Positions 1 to 9,042 of a stretch of DNA of 55,508 bases are shown piece by piece. The DNA is from an uncultured Clostridia bacterium (GTDB lineage Bacteria; Cyanobacteriota; Vampirovibrionia; Gastranaerophilales; Gastranaerophilaceae), in assembly GCA_945946765.1 (NCBI GenBank), contig CAMEWS010000004.1, positions 1-55,508 of the forward strand, given 5' to 3'. The number at the start of each line of letters is the position of its first letter. Positions within the stretch are counted from its first letter, which is position 1. Position numbers and translations under genes: made by a program. The notes beneath the pieces were generated by a model. That model worked only from the letters and a program-made list of their open reading frames with translations, ran no database searches and was not told the origin of the DNA.

Positions 1-4
1 CTTT

Positions 5-54
5 GCGTCATTCGCACTCCGTTACACTTCTACAAGCGAAGCCGCCTCAGACAA
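5..54. repeat. 50-bp terminal inverted repeat, left copy
   Basis: Bases 5-54 are the exact reverse complement of the last 50 bases of the window (55459-55508). The repeat is more GC-rich than its surroundings and has no coding potential that I can support. A repeat sitting exactly at both ends suggests that the assembly broke in a multi-copy intergenic element. It is not evidence for a mobile element with terminal repeats. Confidence 0.9.
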
Positions 55-94
55 TATTCTGTCGTTGCTGTTTAAGAAAAACAAACCCCAAAAT

Positions 95-225
95 GTCATT
101 CTGAAGCGCTAAGTGTTGCAAGATTCATTAGTCTAACCATATTCAGAATCTAACTCTCTTGCATAGTTAATCTTTTTTACGTTCATTTTCTTTCTTTGTT
201 TTGCAGGCAAAGAAACTCGGCATTA
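95..225. repeat. Intergenic repeat stretch
   Basis: This gene-free stretch holds a GTCATTCTGAAGCGC segment (from 95) similar to the starts of the inverted-repeat elements at 12265, 25942 and 49746. It also holds a GTTAATC-poly(T)-ACGTTCATTT segment (about 166-195) that recurs at about 15424-15450. I see no gene here. Confidence 0.6.
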
Positions 226-432
226 TCAAAACTTATTTGCCTGACTTTTTTCAAAAATTTCTCTGCTTTTTGCCAAAGCATGATTTTTAAACGAACACAT
301 ACCGTTTTTTCTGTCATAAACGCCAATACTTGTTAACCTGTTTGCCACAAGCTCGTTTATATCATCAGGAGCAATAAACAATGCACATTCGGAAGTACAT
401 TCATCAAAATTAAACGGACATTTTTTGGTCAT
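226..432 (-). CDS. Small Cys-rich protein of unknown function (68 aa)
   Basis: I do not recognise a named family. The N-terminus starts MTKKCPFNFDECTSEC, giving Cys5, Cys12 and Cys16, with a fourth Cys at about residue 46. Four cysteines in 68 residues suggest a small metal-binding or disulfide-bonded fold. The remainder is mixed helix with a Lys-rich tail. The ATG has a clear AGAGGAG ribosome-binding site about seven bases upstream on the minus strand, which is the main reason to accept so short an ORF. It stands alone, divergent from the 81-aa gene at 615. Short phage or accessory proteins often begin in a similar CPF way, but no phage genes flank it. Confidence 0.6.
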   Translation of the reverse strand: MTKKCPFNFDECTSECALFIAPDDINELVANRLTSIGVYDRKNGMCSFKNHALAKSREIFEKSQANKF

Positions 433-513
433 AATTTTCTCCTCTTTGGCTTATTTTTGCATACCTTAGAGCATTGTGCATACGCAGTTCGGGTGATTTT
501 TCAAAATGGTGGC

Positions 514-541
514 TTAACAAATTTTAATAATGTATTATAAT
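514..541 (+). promoter_or_regulatory. Sigma70-type promoter for the 81-aa gene
   Basis: TTAACA (514-519) and TATAAT (536-541) are separated by 16 bases, close to consensus. Transcription would start near 548, leaving a leader of about 65 bases that is extremely AT-rich and ends in an AAAGAAAGG ribosome-binding site. Confidence 0.55.
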
Positions 542-614
542 AAACATGACAAACCATAATTTATTATTAATAAAATATTGTTAATAAATTAGGTTCCCCA
601 AAGAAAGGATTATC

Positions 615-860
615 ATGATTCAAAATCTCGTAGGTTTTATTTCAAAAGCATTAACCCCGTCTAGGTCTACTGCCATTACATCTGCTCAATCGACAAGTGT
701 TAACCCTTTTGCGCAGCAATCATCAAATCCTTTTATGTCCATTTCAAATTCAAATTCAGCATTTTACGGTAAAAACCAACCTGTACGGGGCGGATATTTT
801 GCAGGTTATTACAACGGAAAACCTAATATTGTAGGCAGAAAGTTGTTTTTAGAGGTATAA
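615..860 (+). CDS. Short lineage-specific protein with two NPF motifs (81 aa)
   Basis: Unknown function. The first 15 residues could form an amphipathic helix (MIQNLVGFISKAL). A Ser/Thr/Gln/Asn-rich disordered stretch follows with NPF at about 30-32 and 38-40, then a Gly/Tyr-rich tail. There is no signal peptide or membrane segment. A near-consensus promoter and an AAAGAAAGG ribosome-binding site support it as a real, independently transcribed gene. It lies between two minus-strand genes. Low-complexity proteins of this size are common in gut Melainabacteria (my recollection, not a search). Confidence 0.6.
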   Translation: MIQNLVGFISKALTPSRSTAITSAQSTSVNPFAQQSSNPFMSISNSNSAFYGKNQPVRGGYFAGYYNGKPNIVGRKLFLEV

Positions 861-901
861 GCTCTTTGCTTCACAATTAATGTTATGATTGTCCGTTTGT
901 T

Positions 902-3451
902 TTACTTTCTTGCATTTAACGGTGACATTAGTTTGTCAAATGTTTCTTTGTAAAAATCCGTATTTATATTGAGTTTAGAACCCAATTCAAGCAACAACAA
1001 TACAAACTTTCTGTCATAATCACTGTTAATTTCTTCTTCACCTGATGCAACATCGTCTAAAATCTCGTGAATTTTGTTGAAATAAGTATTTTGAGATTCC
1101 GAAGTATCAATGCGCAAGCCCAAAGCATCAACATATTTAAACAAATTCAATACGGTTTCAATCCTATGAATTTCAGGATTTTTTGCCAATGCATATACTG
1201 CGTCCGAAATTTTTTCGGTAAATATTGAATTTGCAAGTTTTTTATCAAGATTTATATCGAGAGATTTTGCCTCATTGTTGATGTCAATTGCCTCTTGAAA
1301 CTCGTGATCATTCAAGGATTTGCGAGAATTTTCCAACTGTTTATTAAACTCGACACCGAGTACGTATTTTGCAGCAATTTTAAATTCATCAGGCGGATTT
1401 AAACCAAGATTTTTAAAGTGGAAAATAGAGGCTTTTCCATCTTCGTAAATATCCTTGTACAAACCCGAGAATTTGTTTGTTTTGCCCTGAATCATAACAT
1501 TGAGAATTTTTCTTCTTTCTTCAATAAATATGTCTTTGAGCGTATAGTATTCTTTGCCGAAGTTTTCGTCTATACTTCTGATAATTTCGGTTAACGGATA
1601 ATTCATAAATGTAGAAGTCAAATCTTTTTGAATTTCCGCAAAATCTTCAGCATTGGAATATTCTTTTATTGCACAGTGAAAATCTCCGCCCGAATATTTT
1701 AAAAGTGCAAAAGTCAAATCGTATTTTTCCAATGTGATTTGTGATTTAATTTGTACACGTCCGATATAAAGGCTGTTTTTACCTTTGGAGACAGTTTTAT
1801 AGCTTAAACGTTTAATTTTATAACAATAAAGAGTGGTTTCGTCACCTATTTCTTCATCTTCGTAAAGCGACATAATTGCCCACAAACTTGCAATTTGTTT
1901 AATAGTAACTACTGAAGGTTTAACAAATTTTTTGTATATATCAGCACCAGTGCCGAATTCTTTTATGTTGCTTTGTGCGTTAGAAAGAATTTTTAAAAAT
2001 TCACTTTCATAATCTTCTTCGGAAAAGCTTGCAGCGAGCTGCATTGCACGAGCTGCATATTTCATAATTTGTGTTGTTTCAATGCCCGAAATTTCTGCAA
2101 AAAACCAACCACAGCTTGTATACATAAGCATTGCTTGTCTTTGGATTTCCAAAAGTTTCATTGCTGCAATTTTGTCGTCATCATTACACTCGGGCTTTAA
2201 ATTTTCTTTTAAGAAATTTTTAACGGAAAGTTCGCTTCTGTCCAATATTACATTTATGTATTCATTACGAACAGTCCAAACATCTTTTGTAAAGAATTTT
2301 TTGCCGTGTTTTTCATAAAGCACAACGAGTTTGTCCCTCAGATAATCAAGAGCTTCTCTTAAAGGCTTTCTCCAACGTTGATTCCAACTGGGCTGACCGC
2401 CTGTTGAACAACCGCAATCTTCTTTCCATCTGCCCACACCATGAAAACAACTCCACGAAGACGGTTGTTTTATGTCTGCTTCATCGTGAACACCGTATTT
2501 ATCAAGATATTCAGCATAATTTGTGATTGTAAATCCTTCTTCTTCAGCTTTTACCCGTAACACATAAGCTAGTGCCATATCACCGAATTTTGTGTGGTGG
2601 CCATAGCTTTCTCCGTCCGTACCGATGTTTATTAATTGCGGATAATTTCTGTCCAAAGAAATACCGTCTTTTAAGCGGCTGATAAATTTGTTACCGTCTT
2701 GCAAAAGGTTGTCAAAAGCAACAGATTTTGAAATTGCACCGTCATAAAAGAATAAATCAATATATTTTTTTGGATTGCTTTTAATAAAGTAACGATAAGG
2801 CTTTGCAGGGTCAATATTCCCCCATCCGGCATCAGTCCATTCTTTATCGTCAAATTTTCTGTATCTTAAAGATTGGTATGGTGACAAAATCGTAAATTTT
2901 ATACCGTTGTCGGCTAGAACTTCTAAAGTTTCGTCATCAACAGCTGTTTCGGCAAGCCACATGCCTTCGGGCATTCTGCCAAATCTGTATTCAAAATCTT
3001 TTATACCCCATTTTACCTGAGTTTCTTTGTCATGACGGTTTGCCAAAGGCATAATCATATGGTTGTAAACTTGAGCAATTGCGTTTCCGTGACCCGAAAA
3101 TTTTACACGACTAACAACATCTGCTTTAATTATTCTTTCGTAAGTTTTTGGTGCGTGTTTTTCCATCCAAGAAAGCAATGTTGGTCCAAAGTTAAAACTC
3201 ATTAAGGAATAGTTGTTTACTATATCAATAACTTTGTTTTTTGAGTCTACGATTCTGGATGCGGAGTTTGGGTTATAACATTCAAGATTTATACGTTCGT
3301 TCCAATCGTGAAATGGGAGTGCGCTGTCTTGAAGCTCTATTGCCTCAAGCCACGGGTTTTCTCTTGGCGGCTGATAAAAATGTCCGTGTATTGTTAAATA
3401 TTTTTTGTCTTTGTCTTTAATTCTTTGTTCGGTTGTTTTATCTGTAGACAT
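902..3451 (-). CDS. GH57-like glycoside hydrolase with DUF3536-type C-terminal region (849 aa)
   Basis: Probably acts on an alpha-glucan or other polysaccharide in the cytoplasm, as no signal peptide is present. The N-terminus carries the family hallmark HGHFYQPPRENPW (about 22-34) followed by HDWNERI. GMWLAETA (about 163-170) places the likely nucleophile Glu at about 168. GTDGESYGHH (about 277-286) places the likely acid/base Asp at about 279. Both resemble GH57 catalytic motifs. The last 450 residues are helical, as in DUF3536-containing proteins, and lack known carbohydrate-binding motifs. The ATG is preceded by GCGGAG. It is monocistronic, with an intergenic hairpin downstream of the next gene. 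Substrate is unknown; amylase- or branching-enzyme-like activity is only a family-level guess. Confidence 0.85.
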   Translation of the reverse strand: MSTDKTTEQRIKDKDKKYLTIHGHFYQPPRENPWLEAIELQDSALPFHDWNERINLECYNPNSASRIVDSKNKVIDIVNNYSLMSFNFGPTLLSWMEKHAPKTYERIIKADVVSRVKFSGHGNAIAQVYNHMIMPLANRHDKETQVKWGIKDFEYRFGRMPEGMWLAETAVDDETLEVLADNGIKFTILSPYQSLRYRKFDDKEWTDAGWGNIDPAKPYRYFIKSNPKKYIDLFFYDGAISKSVAFDNLLQDGNKFISRLKDGISLDRNYPQLINIGTDGESYGHHTKFGDMALAYVLRVKAEEEGFTITNYAEYLDKYGVHDEADIKQPSSWSCFHGVGRWKEDCGCSTGGQPSWNQRWRKPLREALDYLRDKLVVLYEKHGKKFFTKDVWTVRNEYINVILDRSELSVKNFLKENLKPECNDDDKIAAMKLLEIQRQAMLMYTSCGWFFAEISGIETTQIMKYAARAMQLAASFSEEDYESEFLKILSNAQSNIKEFGTGADIYKKFVKPSVVTIKQIASLWAIMSLYEDEEIGDETTLYCYKIKRLSYKTVSKGKNSLYIGRVQIKSQITLEKYDLTFALLKYSGGDFHCAIKEYSNAEDFAEIQKDLTSTFMNYPLTEIIRSIDENFGKEYYTLKDIFIEERRKILNVMIQGKTNKFSGLYKDIYEDGKASIFHFKNLGLNPPDEFKIAAKYVLGVEFNKQLENSRKSLNDHEFQEAIDINNEAKSLDINLDKKLANSIFTEKISDAVYALAKNPEIHRIETVLNLFKYVDALGLRIDTSESQNTYFNKIHEILDDVASGEEEINSDYDRKFVLLLLELGSKLNINTDFYKETFDKLMSPLNARK

Positions 3452-3570
3452 TTAAATAACTCCGCAACTAATTAACTCCGTCAATAATTATTATACATTT
3501 ATTTTTATTTCTCGTCATGTGCAATTGTATTTTAAAACTTTTTATCAATTAAAAATAAGCTAAACAGAGT

Positions 3571-3595
3571 AGCAATCTAAAATTTTTAGATTGCT
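3571..3595. other. Intergenic hairpin (possible weak terminator)
   Basis: AGCAATCTAAA (3571-3581) pairs perfectly with TTTAGATTGCT (3585-3595). The plus-strand side continues with TTTGTTTAT. On the minus strand, the direction of both flanking genes, there is no U-tract, so a terminator role is uncertain. Confidence 0.45.
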
Positions 3596-3621
3596 TTGTT
3601 TATATGTTTTTCACAATGAAA

Positions 3622-4191
3622 CTAAGCTTTTTTCTTGGTGTCTTTATTTTTCTTTTCTATAACAACCAGTTTTTCGGTATCAACCCAAGCATCAGTCAAT
3701 GCGTTAGAAAACACTTTTCCGTAAACTTCAATAATATCGCCCGAATCCAAATCAATAAATTTTTCAGCTTCGGAACGTAAGATAAATATTTTCATTTCAG
3801 AAAGCGGTACTGTGTGATCTGTAACATCATCTCTTTTTATAAGATATGAAATATATTTTTGAGAATCTCTCATTGCAGGTTTGTAATCCAAACCGAGTGT
3901 GGAGAATTTGTCAAAACTTGCTTTAAATTTAACTTTTTTGTTCAAATATTTATCGGGGTTTGCAACTATTTCAAGTGGCATAACACTAATGTAATTTTCA
4001 TCAGAAGTTACAGGTATCGATGTGGTTTGAACAGGGGTTGTAACTGTTTTATCTAGTTTTACTTCTTTAGCGGCATCGGATTTGTTTATTAACGGTATAA
4101 CGTTACTGTTTTCGGCTACGGCAAACAATCCGCCCGTTAAAAGCAATATAGACATTACAGATATAATAATTTTGTTTTTTATATTTTTCAT
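3622..4191 (-). CDS. Secreted/periplasmic protein, possible OB-fold (189 aa)
   Basis: Residues 1-25 form a typical signal peptide: lysines, then a hydrophobic core IIISVMSILLLTGGLFAVA with an AVA-like cleavage site. A Thr/Val/Pro linker (about 45-65) precedes a compact domain that begins MPLEIVANPDKYLNKKVKF. The pattern 'pathway step - NPDKYLNKKV - beta strands - GDIIEVYGKV' resembles small periplasmic OB-fold proteins that define a beta-barrel, but no catalytic residues are evident. The C-terminus is Lys-rich. AAGG lies 11 bases before the ATG. It follows the GT-C gene at 4252 on the same strand and may be cotranscribed with it. Confidence 0.7.
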   Translation of the reverse strand: MKNIKNKIIISVMSILLLTGGLFAVAENSNVIPLINKSDAAKEVKLDKTVTTPVQTTSIPVTSDENYISVMPLEIVANPDKYLNKKVKFKASFDKFSTLGLDYKPAMRDSQKYISYLIKRDDVTDHTVPLSEMKIFILRSEAEKFIDLDSGDIIEVYGKVFSNALTDAWVDTEKLVVIEKKNKDTKKKA

Positions 4192-4251
4192 GATTTTTAC
4201 CTTATCTTTTTACATAATAATTCTAGCATATTATTGTGTAATATAAAGTAA

Positions 4252-5667
4252 TTACTTTATACTGTCGGGTTTACCGATTCTTAAATTTATGGAAAATAAA
4301 AACAAGAATACGGGAAGCATTTGAAGAATTATCCTGTCCATAGAGTTTTCGGCAAGCCAATTTATATCATGCGGTGATATTAAATAAACCAAAAAATATC
4401 CGATAGTACACAAAACAAAAATTATACATGCCAAAGCAAACGGTTTTTTGTTTTGTTCTTTTATCCTAAACCCTTTTACACAAAGCAAAAGTAACACCCA
4501 AAGCAATGTAAACCTTGTAAATATCATGGAAAAGAAAGTTTTAAAAATCACCGTATATCTGTGTAAATCCAAAGCAAAGTTATAAGATTTTATAGCAAAA
4601 AATCCTGCAACAAGGTCGTTTTGAAAATTAACGATATGTTTAAAGAGCATTAAGCCGCACAGAGGTATTGCCCCTGTTACAAGGGTTATAATTGCATATT
4701 TATAAGATTTTTCTTTTAAAAACCAAACAAATATTGTGCCAAGATAAATTACACAAAACATCATACCTTCATTTTTTGTCCATGCCCCAAGTGCCGCAAA
4801 AATTATGCCAAGAACAATGTAAGAAATTTTTTCTTTTTTAAAATACATAAACAAGCACACAACCGCAGACAAAAACATAAACGCAAGCGGTACGTCAGCG
4901 CACTGATGCGCACCATTTACAATAAAAACATCCAGTATCATAAATACGGAAGTAACGGCAATTGCAACGTTATCTATGGCGGATTTGTATAGTGACCCTA
5001 CGTGGTTATTACGGACATTAATGTTGGTTAACTTAGATTTAGTTGACAATATGAAAATATCCCTTTTAAAATACTCAATTGCCTGAAAAAGTAAATACAC
5101 AAGCCCGAAAGTAAAAAACAAGCCGATTGTTGCATTAACAACAAAATTGTGCACTCCTGTGTAGTTCCAAAGTCTTGCAGTTAAAGACGGAAGCAAAAGC
5201 GGATAATCATTGTGCGACATAAAATGCGGCAAAGAAAACATATTTTGCCACAAAGGAGAATTGAGGGCTAAAAACTCCGCTTTTATGTTCCAAATCCTAA
5301 ACCCGTCCCAACTGCCCATAGGGTTGTTTATAAAATATTTTAAAAATATCAATACGGAATACAAATTAAGAAGATAGAACCAATTTGAGAGTTTTTTAAA
5401 TTTGTGTTTGCTCATATCGGGTTTTTCTTCGTTGTAATAAAAGAGTGCAAGCACGATTGCCAATGCAATTTCCGCAATTTCAAACGCTTTAAAGTTGTTG
5501 ATATTAAAAAACACATATAAAAAGTATAAAACAGAGCTTATACCAAACCCCAAAGGTATGGCAAATAAAAGTCTAAAGCGTAATTCCATTTCACGTTCTA
5601 TAACAGATACCGCAAAATATCCTGTGCATAATGTAATTAAAAAACCGAGAATCAACCCGAATATCAT
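4252..5667 (-). CDS. Multi-pass membrane glycosyltransferase, GT-C type (471 aa)
   Basis: A polytopic protein with about 11 hydrophobic segments from residue 1 to the C-terminus. The first large loop contains GSWDGFRIWNIKAEFLA and SHNDYPLLLPSLTA. Acidic and aromatic residues in that position are typical of GT-C enzymes that use lipid-phosphate sugar donors, such as the ArnT/PMT-like families. The role is probably transfer of a sugar to an envelope glycan or lipid on the outer face of the inner membrane. The ATG overlaps the stop of the upstream gene by four bases (ATGA), indicating translational coupling. It lies in an operon with the 145-aa membrane protein and coaE. Donor and acceptor cannot be read from sequence. 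Confidence 0.75.
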   Translation of the reverse strand: MIFGLILGFLITLCTGYFAVSVIEREMELRFRLLFAIPLGFGISSVLYFLYVFFNINNFKAFEIAEIALAIVLALFYYNEEKPDMSKHKFKKLSNWFYLLNLYSVLIFLKYFINNPMGSWDGFRIWNIKAEFLALNSPLWQNMFSLPHFMSHNDYPLLLPSLTARLWNYTGVHNFVVNATIGLFFTFGLVYLLFQAIEYFKRDIFILSTKSKLTNINVRNNHVGSLYKSAIDNVAIAVTSVFMILDVFIVNGAHQCADVPLAFMFLSAVVCLFMYFKKEKISYIVLGIIFAALGAWTKNEGMMFCVIYLGTIFVWFLKEKSYKYAIITLVTGAIPLCGLMLFKHIVNFQNDLVAGFFAIKSYNFALDLHRYTVIFKTFFSMIFTRFTLLWVLLLLCVKGFRIKEQNKKPFALACIIFVLCTIGYFLVYLISPHDINWLAENSMDRIILQMLPVFLFLFSINLRIGKPDSIK

Positions 5668-6101
5668 TTTTCTGTCCTTTTATACAAATATGTCTTTTGG
5701 TTAATTTTTTTCACCTCATTAAAACCTTTTGGTTTTTGCAAAGTTTTTTCAAACATGCCAACCGCATAAGTTTCTTCTGTATCATTTTTTAAAACAGACG
5801 GCACAATTGCGTATTGAATAATGTAAAAATCCCTTATAGAATCTTCCAAATCAAACACATTCGCCTGCAAGGTATCGGATACAAAACCGACTTTGCCTTC
5901 GTCTTGAAAATCTTTGACATCTTTTACGGCATTTTTAATATCGCTAACCTGTGAATAAAAACCGTTTTTTTCAATATAAGGGACAAAAAGCATTGTAAAA
6001 GGAATTTGAAAAATCAGAAAAAAGTATTTTAAATTCCACAAAATAATCAATGCAAAAATTGTCCTGAAAATAAATTTGTCAGGTATTTTATACAGTTTCA
6101 T
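5664..6101 (-). CDS. Membrane-anchored protein of unknown function (145 aa)
   Basis: The ATG chosen at 6101 overlaps the coaE stop codon as TAATG, so translation is probably coupled. An ATG four codons upstream (6113) is in frame but less likely. A strong hydrophobic segment at about residues 14-38 anchors the protein. The remaining about 105 residues (VKDFQDEGKVGFVSD, then RDFYIIQYAIVPSVL) look like the soluble domain found behind some GT-C membrane enzymes. The pairing with the overlapping GT-C gene suggests a partner or split part of that enzyme. I know of no named family. Confidence 0.65.
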   Translation of the reverse strand: MKLYKIPDKFIFRTIFALIILWNLKYFFLIFQIPFTMLFVPYIEKNGFYSQVSDIKNAVKDVKDFQDEGKVGFVSDTLQANVFDLEDSIRDFYIIQYAIVPSVLKNDTEETYAVGMFEKTLQKPKGFNEVKKINQKTYLYKRTEK

Positions 6102-6694
6102 TATTGTAACCAAAGCCTTTCGAGTGTTTTTTCAATTTGAGTTTCAAGCTCTATGAGGTTGTTGTTGTTTTCAATAATAAAATCTGCCATGTTTCTTTTT
6201 TCTTCCTGCGAAACCTGTGCATTTATACGCTCAATTGCGTGCTCCAAAGGATATCCTCTGCGGGTCATAAGCCTTTGCAAGCGAATTTTTTTGTCTGCAC
6301 AAACAAGAATTGTTCTGTCAAAAAGGTTTTGCATGTTTTCTTCAAAAAGCAAAGGAACGGAAGCGACAACAATTTCTTCGTCTTCGTTTTCTTCAAAAAA
6401 TTCCATAATCCTTTTTTCAACAAGCGGATGCAAAATATCTTCCAACGCCTCCATTTTTTCGGGGTCGGAAAACACAATTAAACCGATTTTGTGACGTCCA
6501 AGTCGTCCGTCCTCAAGAAAAATGTCTTTGCCTTCAAAAAGTTTTGTCACCTTTTCGATAACTTCGTCGTTTTCTTCCATTAATCTGTGACAAATCCAAT
6601 CGGCATCAATTACGGGAATGCCTTTTTTTTCAATGTAGCTTTGTACAATGGATTTTCCTGCCGCAATGTTACCTGTGAGACCTATTTTTAACAT
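6101..6694 (-). CDS. coaE: Dephospho-CoA kinase
   Basis: Catalyses the last step of coenzyme A synthesis, ATP-dependent phosphorylation of the 3'-hydroxyl of dephospho-CoA. The start MLKIGLTGNIAAGKS carries the P-loop (residues 8-15). DADWICHRLM follows in the position of the conserved DAD motif. The lid region includes RLMTRRGYPLEHAIERI, and length (197 aa) is normal. There is no strong ribosome-binding site before the ATG. It begins the three-gene cluster that continues into the two membrane genes downstream, and follows cysS after a repeat-filled gap. coaD for the preceding pathway step is at 30970, in a separate locus. Confidence 0.93.
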   Translation of the reverse strand: MLKIGLTGNIAAGKSIVQSYIEKKGIPVIDADWICHRLMEENDEVIEKVTKLFEGKDIFLEDGRLGRHKIGLIVFSDPEKMEALEDILHPLVEKRIMEFFEENEDEEIVVASVPLLFEENMQNLFDRTILVCADKKIRLQRLMTRRGYPLEHAIERINAQVSQEEKRNMADFIIENNNNLIELETQIEKTLERLWLQ

Positions 6695-6728
6695 ACTTTG
6701 CCAACTTTCGTTTTTGTTGAATAGTGCT

Positions 6729-6748
6729 GTTGGGGTAGAAACCCCAAC
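6729..6748. repeat. GTTGGGG...CCCCAAC palindrome
   Basis: A perfect 7-bp stem with flanking bases (GTTGGGGT/ACCCCAAC type) and the adjoining CTAC. Related copies lie at 10296-10315, 10331-10349 and 44081-44100, with a half copy near 27808. It is a dispersed intergenic palindrome family. Confidence 0.75.
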
Positions 6749-6783
6749 CTACTATGTAACTTTGTTTTGGATTTTCTTTTCGT

Positions 6784-6943
6784 TCGTTTCACTCCGTCCC
6801 CTCTCACAAAACAATTCACTGGATTGTTTTGTTCGGCAGAGTGCAAATCCGCTGTCTTGGATTTGCTTTACGCTCGTTTCACTCCGTCCCCTCTCACAAA
6901 ACAATTCACCGGATTGTTTTGTTCGGCAGAGTGCAAATCCGCT
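6784..6943. repeat. Tandem 70-bp repeat with internal hairpins
   Basis: Two 70-bp units (6784-6853 and 6874-6943) differ at one base and are 90 bases apart. Each contains ACAAAACAAT...ATTGTTTTGT, able to form a 10-bp hairpin. The second unit ends inside the cysS stop codon. The joint (about 6847-6863) shares a 17-bp segment with the repeat region at 15715-15731. ORFs read through this stretch are artefacts of the repeat. Confidence 0.85.
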
Positions 6944-8378
6944 ACTTCATTTCAAAAACCGTACCGTCTTTGGAGTCTTTGAGTACAATATTTATTTTGT
7001 CCAGCGAGTTTCTTATGTTGTCCGCCACTGTCCAATTTTTTTCCGCACGTGCAGTATTACGGACTTCTATTATTTTATCCATAATTTCTTTTGCCGTTGC
7101 GTTTTTGTCCGTAATGAAATCAAACTCGTCAATAATTGTGTCGAGTTTCTCTTTGAGCTGATTTTCGTCCAATTCTATTTTTTCAAAATCAAAACCCAAA
7201 ACACGTGAAAGCTTAATTAACAAAGAAATATATTTTATGGCATTTTCTTTGTCATTTGAATCTTTTGCTTTGTTTGCTTTTGTTGCAAGGTCAAAAAGCA
7301 CCGCCAAAGCTTTTGAAGTGTTTAAGTCGTCATTCATTGCGGATTTAAATTCTTCAATTTCTTCGCCTTCGATGTTTTCGTTCAATGCATCTTTGCCCAC
7401 CCATGCAAGAACATTGTTCGCTGCATTTTTAAGTCTTTTTGCACCCGCTGCTGCCGCTTCAAGTGCCTCATCATTGAACTCTACCGGCATGCGGTAGTTG
7501 TTTGTTAAAATAAAAAATCTGATTGTGTTTGCATCATATTTTGCCAACAAGCCGTCTATTGTAATAAAGTTGCCAAGTGATTTTGACATTTTTTCTTTAT
7601 TAATAGTAACAAAACCGTTGTGCAGCCAATATTTTACAAATTTGCAATCGTTTGCACATTCCGATTGAGCAATTTCGTTTTCGTGGTGAGGGAAGATTAA
7701 ATCCGCACCGCCGGCATGGATATCGATTTCATCGGCAAGATGACGTTTGCTCATTGCCGAACACTCTATGTGCCACCCAGGTCTGCCTACGCCCCAAGGA
7801 CTTTTGTACCCAAATTTTTCATCTTTTTTCCACAAAGCAAAATCCAACGGGTCTTCTTTTATGGAAGAAGCCTCAACCCTTGCACCCGATTCAAGGTCAT
7901 CAATAGGTTGTTTGCTTAGATACCCGTATCTTGGAAATTTTTTTACTCTAAAGTAAACATCTCCCTCTGCCTCGTAAGCATAGCCTTTTTCTATAAGAGT
8001 TTTAACCATTTTTATCATATCGCCCAAAGTTTTTGTGGCAAATGGCTCAATATCGGGTTTGAGATTTTGAAGTTTTTTCATGGAATCTGAAAAAATATCG
8101 TAATATTTTTTTGCAATTTCGTCAGGTGAGCAGTTTTCTTTAACTGATTTATTCAAAATTTTGTCGTCAACGTCAGTTACGTTGCGGCAATATTTTACGT
8201 CATAACCCAAAAACTTGAGATATCTGTACAAAACATCCCACGTAATATAACATCTGGCATGTCCAAGGTGCGGATGGTCATAAACGGTAGGACCGCAAAC
8301 GTACATGTTTACTTTGTTTCCGTTAATAGGGATAAATTCTTCTGTTTGTCCCGAATAAGTATTGAATAATTTAAGCAT
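6942..8378 (-). CDS. cysS: Cysteinyl-tRNA synthetase
   Basis: Charges tRNA-Cys with cysteine. This is a class I synthetase: HLGH (37-40) is the HIGH motif and KMSKS lies at 263-267. Zinc ligands correspond to Cys28, Cys206, His231 and Glu235. The length of 478 aa is standard. CAGG lies before the ATG, and a TATAAT further upstream on the minus strand could give it a private promoter in addition to readthrough from rdgB. The stop codon (6942-6944) abuts the tandem repeat downstream, with the shared string TAGCGGATTTGC also seen at the pilT stop. Confidence 0.96.
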   Translation of the reverse strand: MLKLFNTYSGQTEEFIPINGNKVNMYVCGPTVYDHPHLGHARCYITWDVLYRYLKFLGYDVKYCRNVTDVDDKILNKSVKENCSPDEIAKKYYDIFSDSMKKLQNLKPDIEPFATKTLGDMIKMVKTLIEKGYAYEAEGDVYFRVKKFPRYGYLSKQPIDDLESGARVEASSIKEDPLDFALWKKDEKFGYKSPWGVGRPGWHIECSAMSKRHLADEIDIHAGGADLIFPHHENEIAQSECANDCKFVKYWLHNGFVTINKEKMSKSLGNFITIDGLLAKYDANTIRFFILTNNYRMPVEFNDEALEAAAAGAKRLKNAANNVLAWVGKDALNENIEGEEIEEFKSAMNDDLNTSKALAVLFDLATKANKAKDSNDKENAIKYISLLIKLSRVLGFDFEKIELDENQLKEKLDTIIDEFDFITDKNATAKEIMDKIIEVRNTARAEKNWTVADNIRNSLDKINIVLKDSKDGTVFEMK

Positions 8379-8451
8379 TTTTTAACCTGACTTTGATGAT
8401 TATAATGAAATTATATTACAACAAATTTACAATTGTTTAAAGTAGCATGCT

Positions 8452-9039
8452 TTACATATTTTCCTTTATCCACTCAACCATAGGCATTAATGCACGTGCC
8501 CTGTGGCTCAAAGTATTTTTTTCTTCAAGCGTAAGGTCTGCCATGGTTTTGTTTAATTCGGGTATAAAAAACAACGGGTCATATCCAAAACCGTGTTCTC
8601 CCGAAGGTTTTGTGTCAATATAACCGTCAATTCTGCCTGTTTGTTGATGCAGCGTTGTACCGTCAGGCGATACCAAAGTCATTGTACATTCAAAATGAGC
8701 CGTTCTTTTTTCTTTTTCGACACCTTCAAGCTCACCCAATAGTTTTGATATTTTTGATTTTTGGTCAGGTGCATATCTTGCGGAATACAACCCCGGTCTG
8801 CCATTTAAGGCATCCACGCAAAGCCCTGTATCATCCGCAAGTGCGGGGATTCCCATAATTTTTGCAGCTTCCGCCGCTTTTATATAGGAATTTTGCGCAA
8901 ATGTTGTTCCATTTTCCACAGGGTCAAAATCCCCTTCTACAAGTACAAATTCCACACTATCAGGATAAATATCCTTTATCATTGCGTTTATTTCTTCAAG
9001 TTTGTGAGGGTTTGATGTCCCAAGTGCTATTTTTTTCAT
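8452..9039 (-). CDS. rdgB: XTP/dITP pyrophosphatase (HAM1/RdgB)
   Basis: Hydrolyses non-canonical purine nucleotides such as ITP and XTP to monophosphates, protecting DNA and RNA. The start MKKIALGTSNPHKLEEI carries the SNPHK substrate motif. ALADDTGLCVDAL is the conserved second motif with the catalytic Asp. FGYDPLF and the SHRARAL tail complete the family pattern, and 195 aa is the usual length. It starts four bases after the uppS stop, so the two are cotranscribed, and cysS follows 73 bases on. Confidence 0.93.
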   Translation of the reverse strand: MKKIALGTSNPHKLEEINAMIKDIYPDSVEFVLVEGDFDPVENGTTFAQNSYIKAAEAAKIMGIPALADDTGLCVDALNGRPGLYSARYAPDQKSKISKLLGELEGVEKEKRTAHFECTMTLVSPDGTTLHQQTGRIDGYIDTKPSGEHGFGYDPLFFIPELNKTMADLTLEEKNTLSHRARALMPMVEWIKENM

Positions 9040-9042
9040 AAT

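Noticed and set aside
6648-7208. Plus-strand ORF of 186 aa across the tandem repeat
   Set aside because: It runs through the 70-bp repeats and the antisense of cysS and coaE, so it is a product of repeat structure and not a gene.
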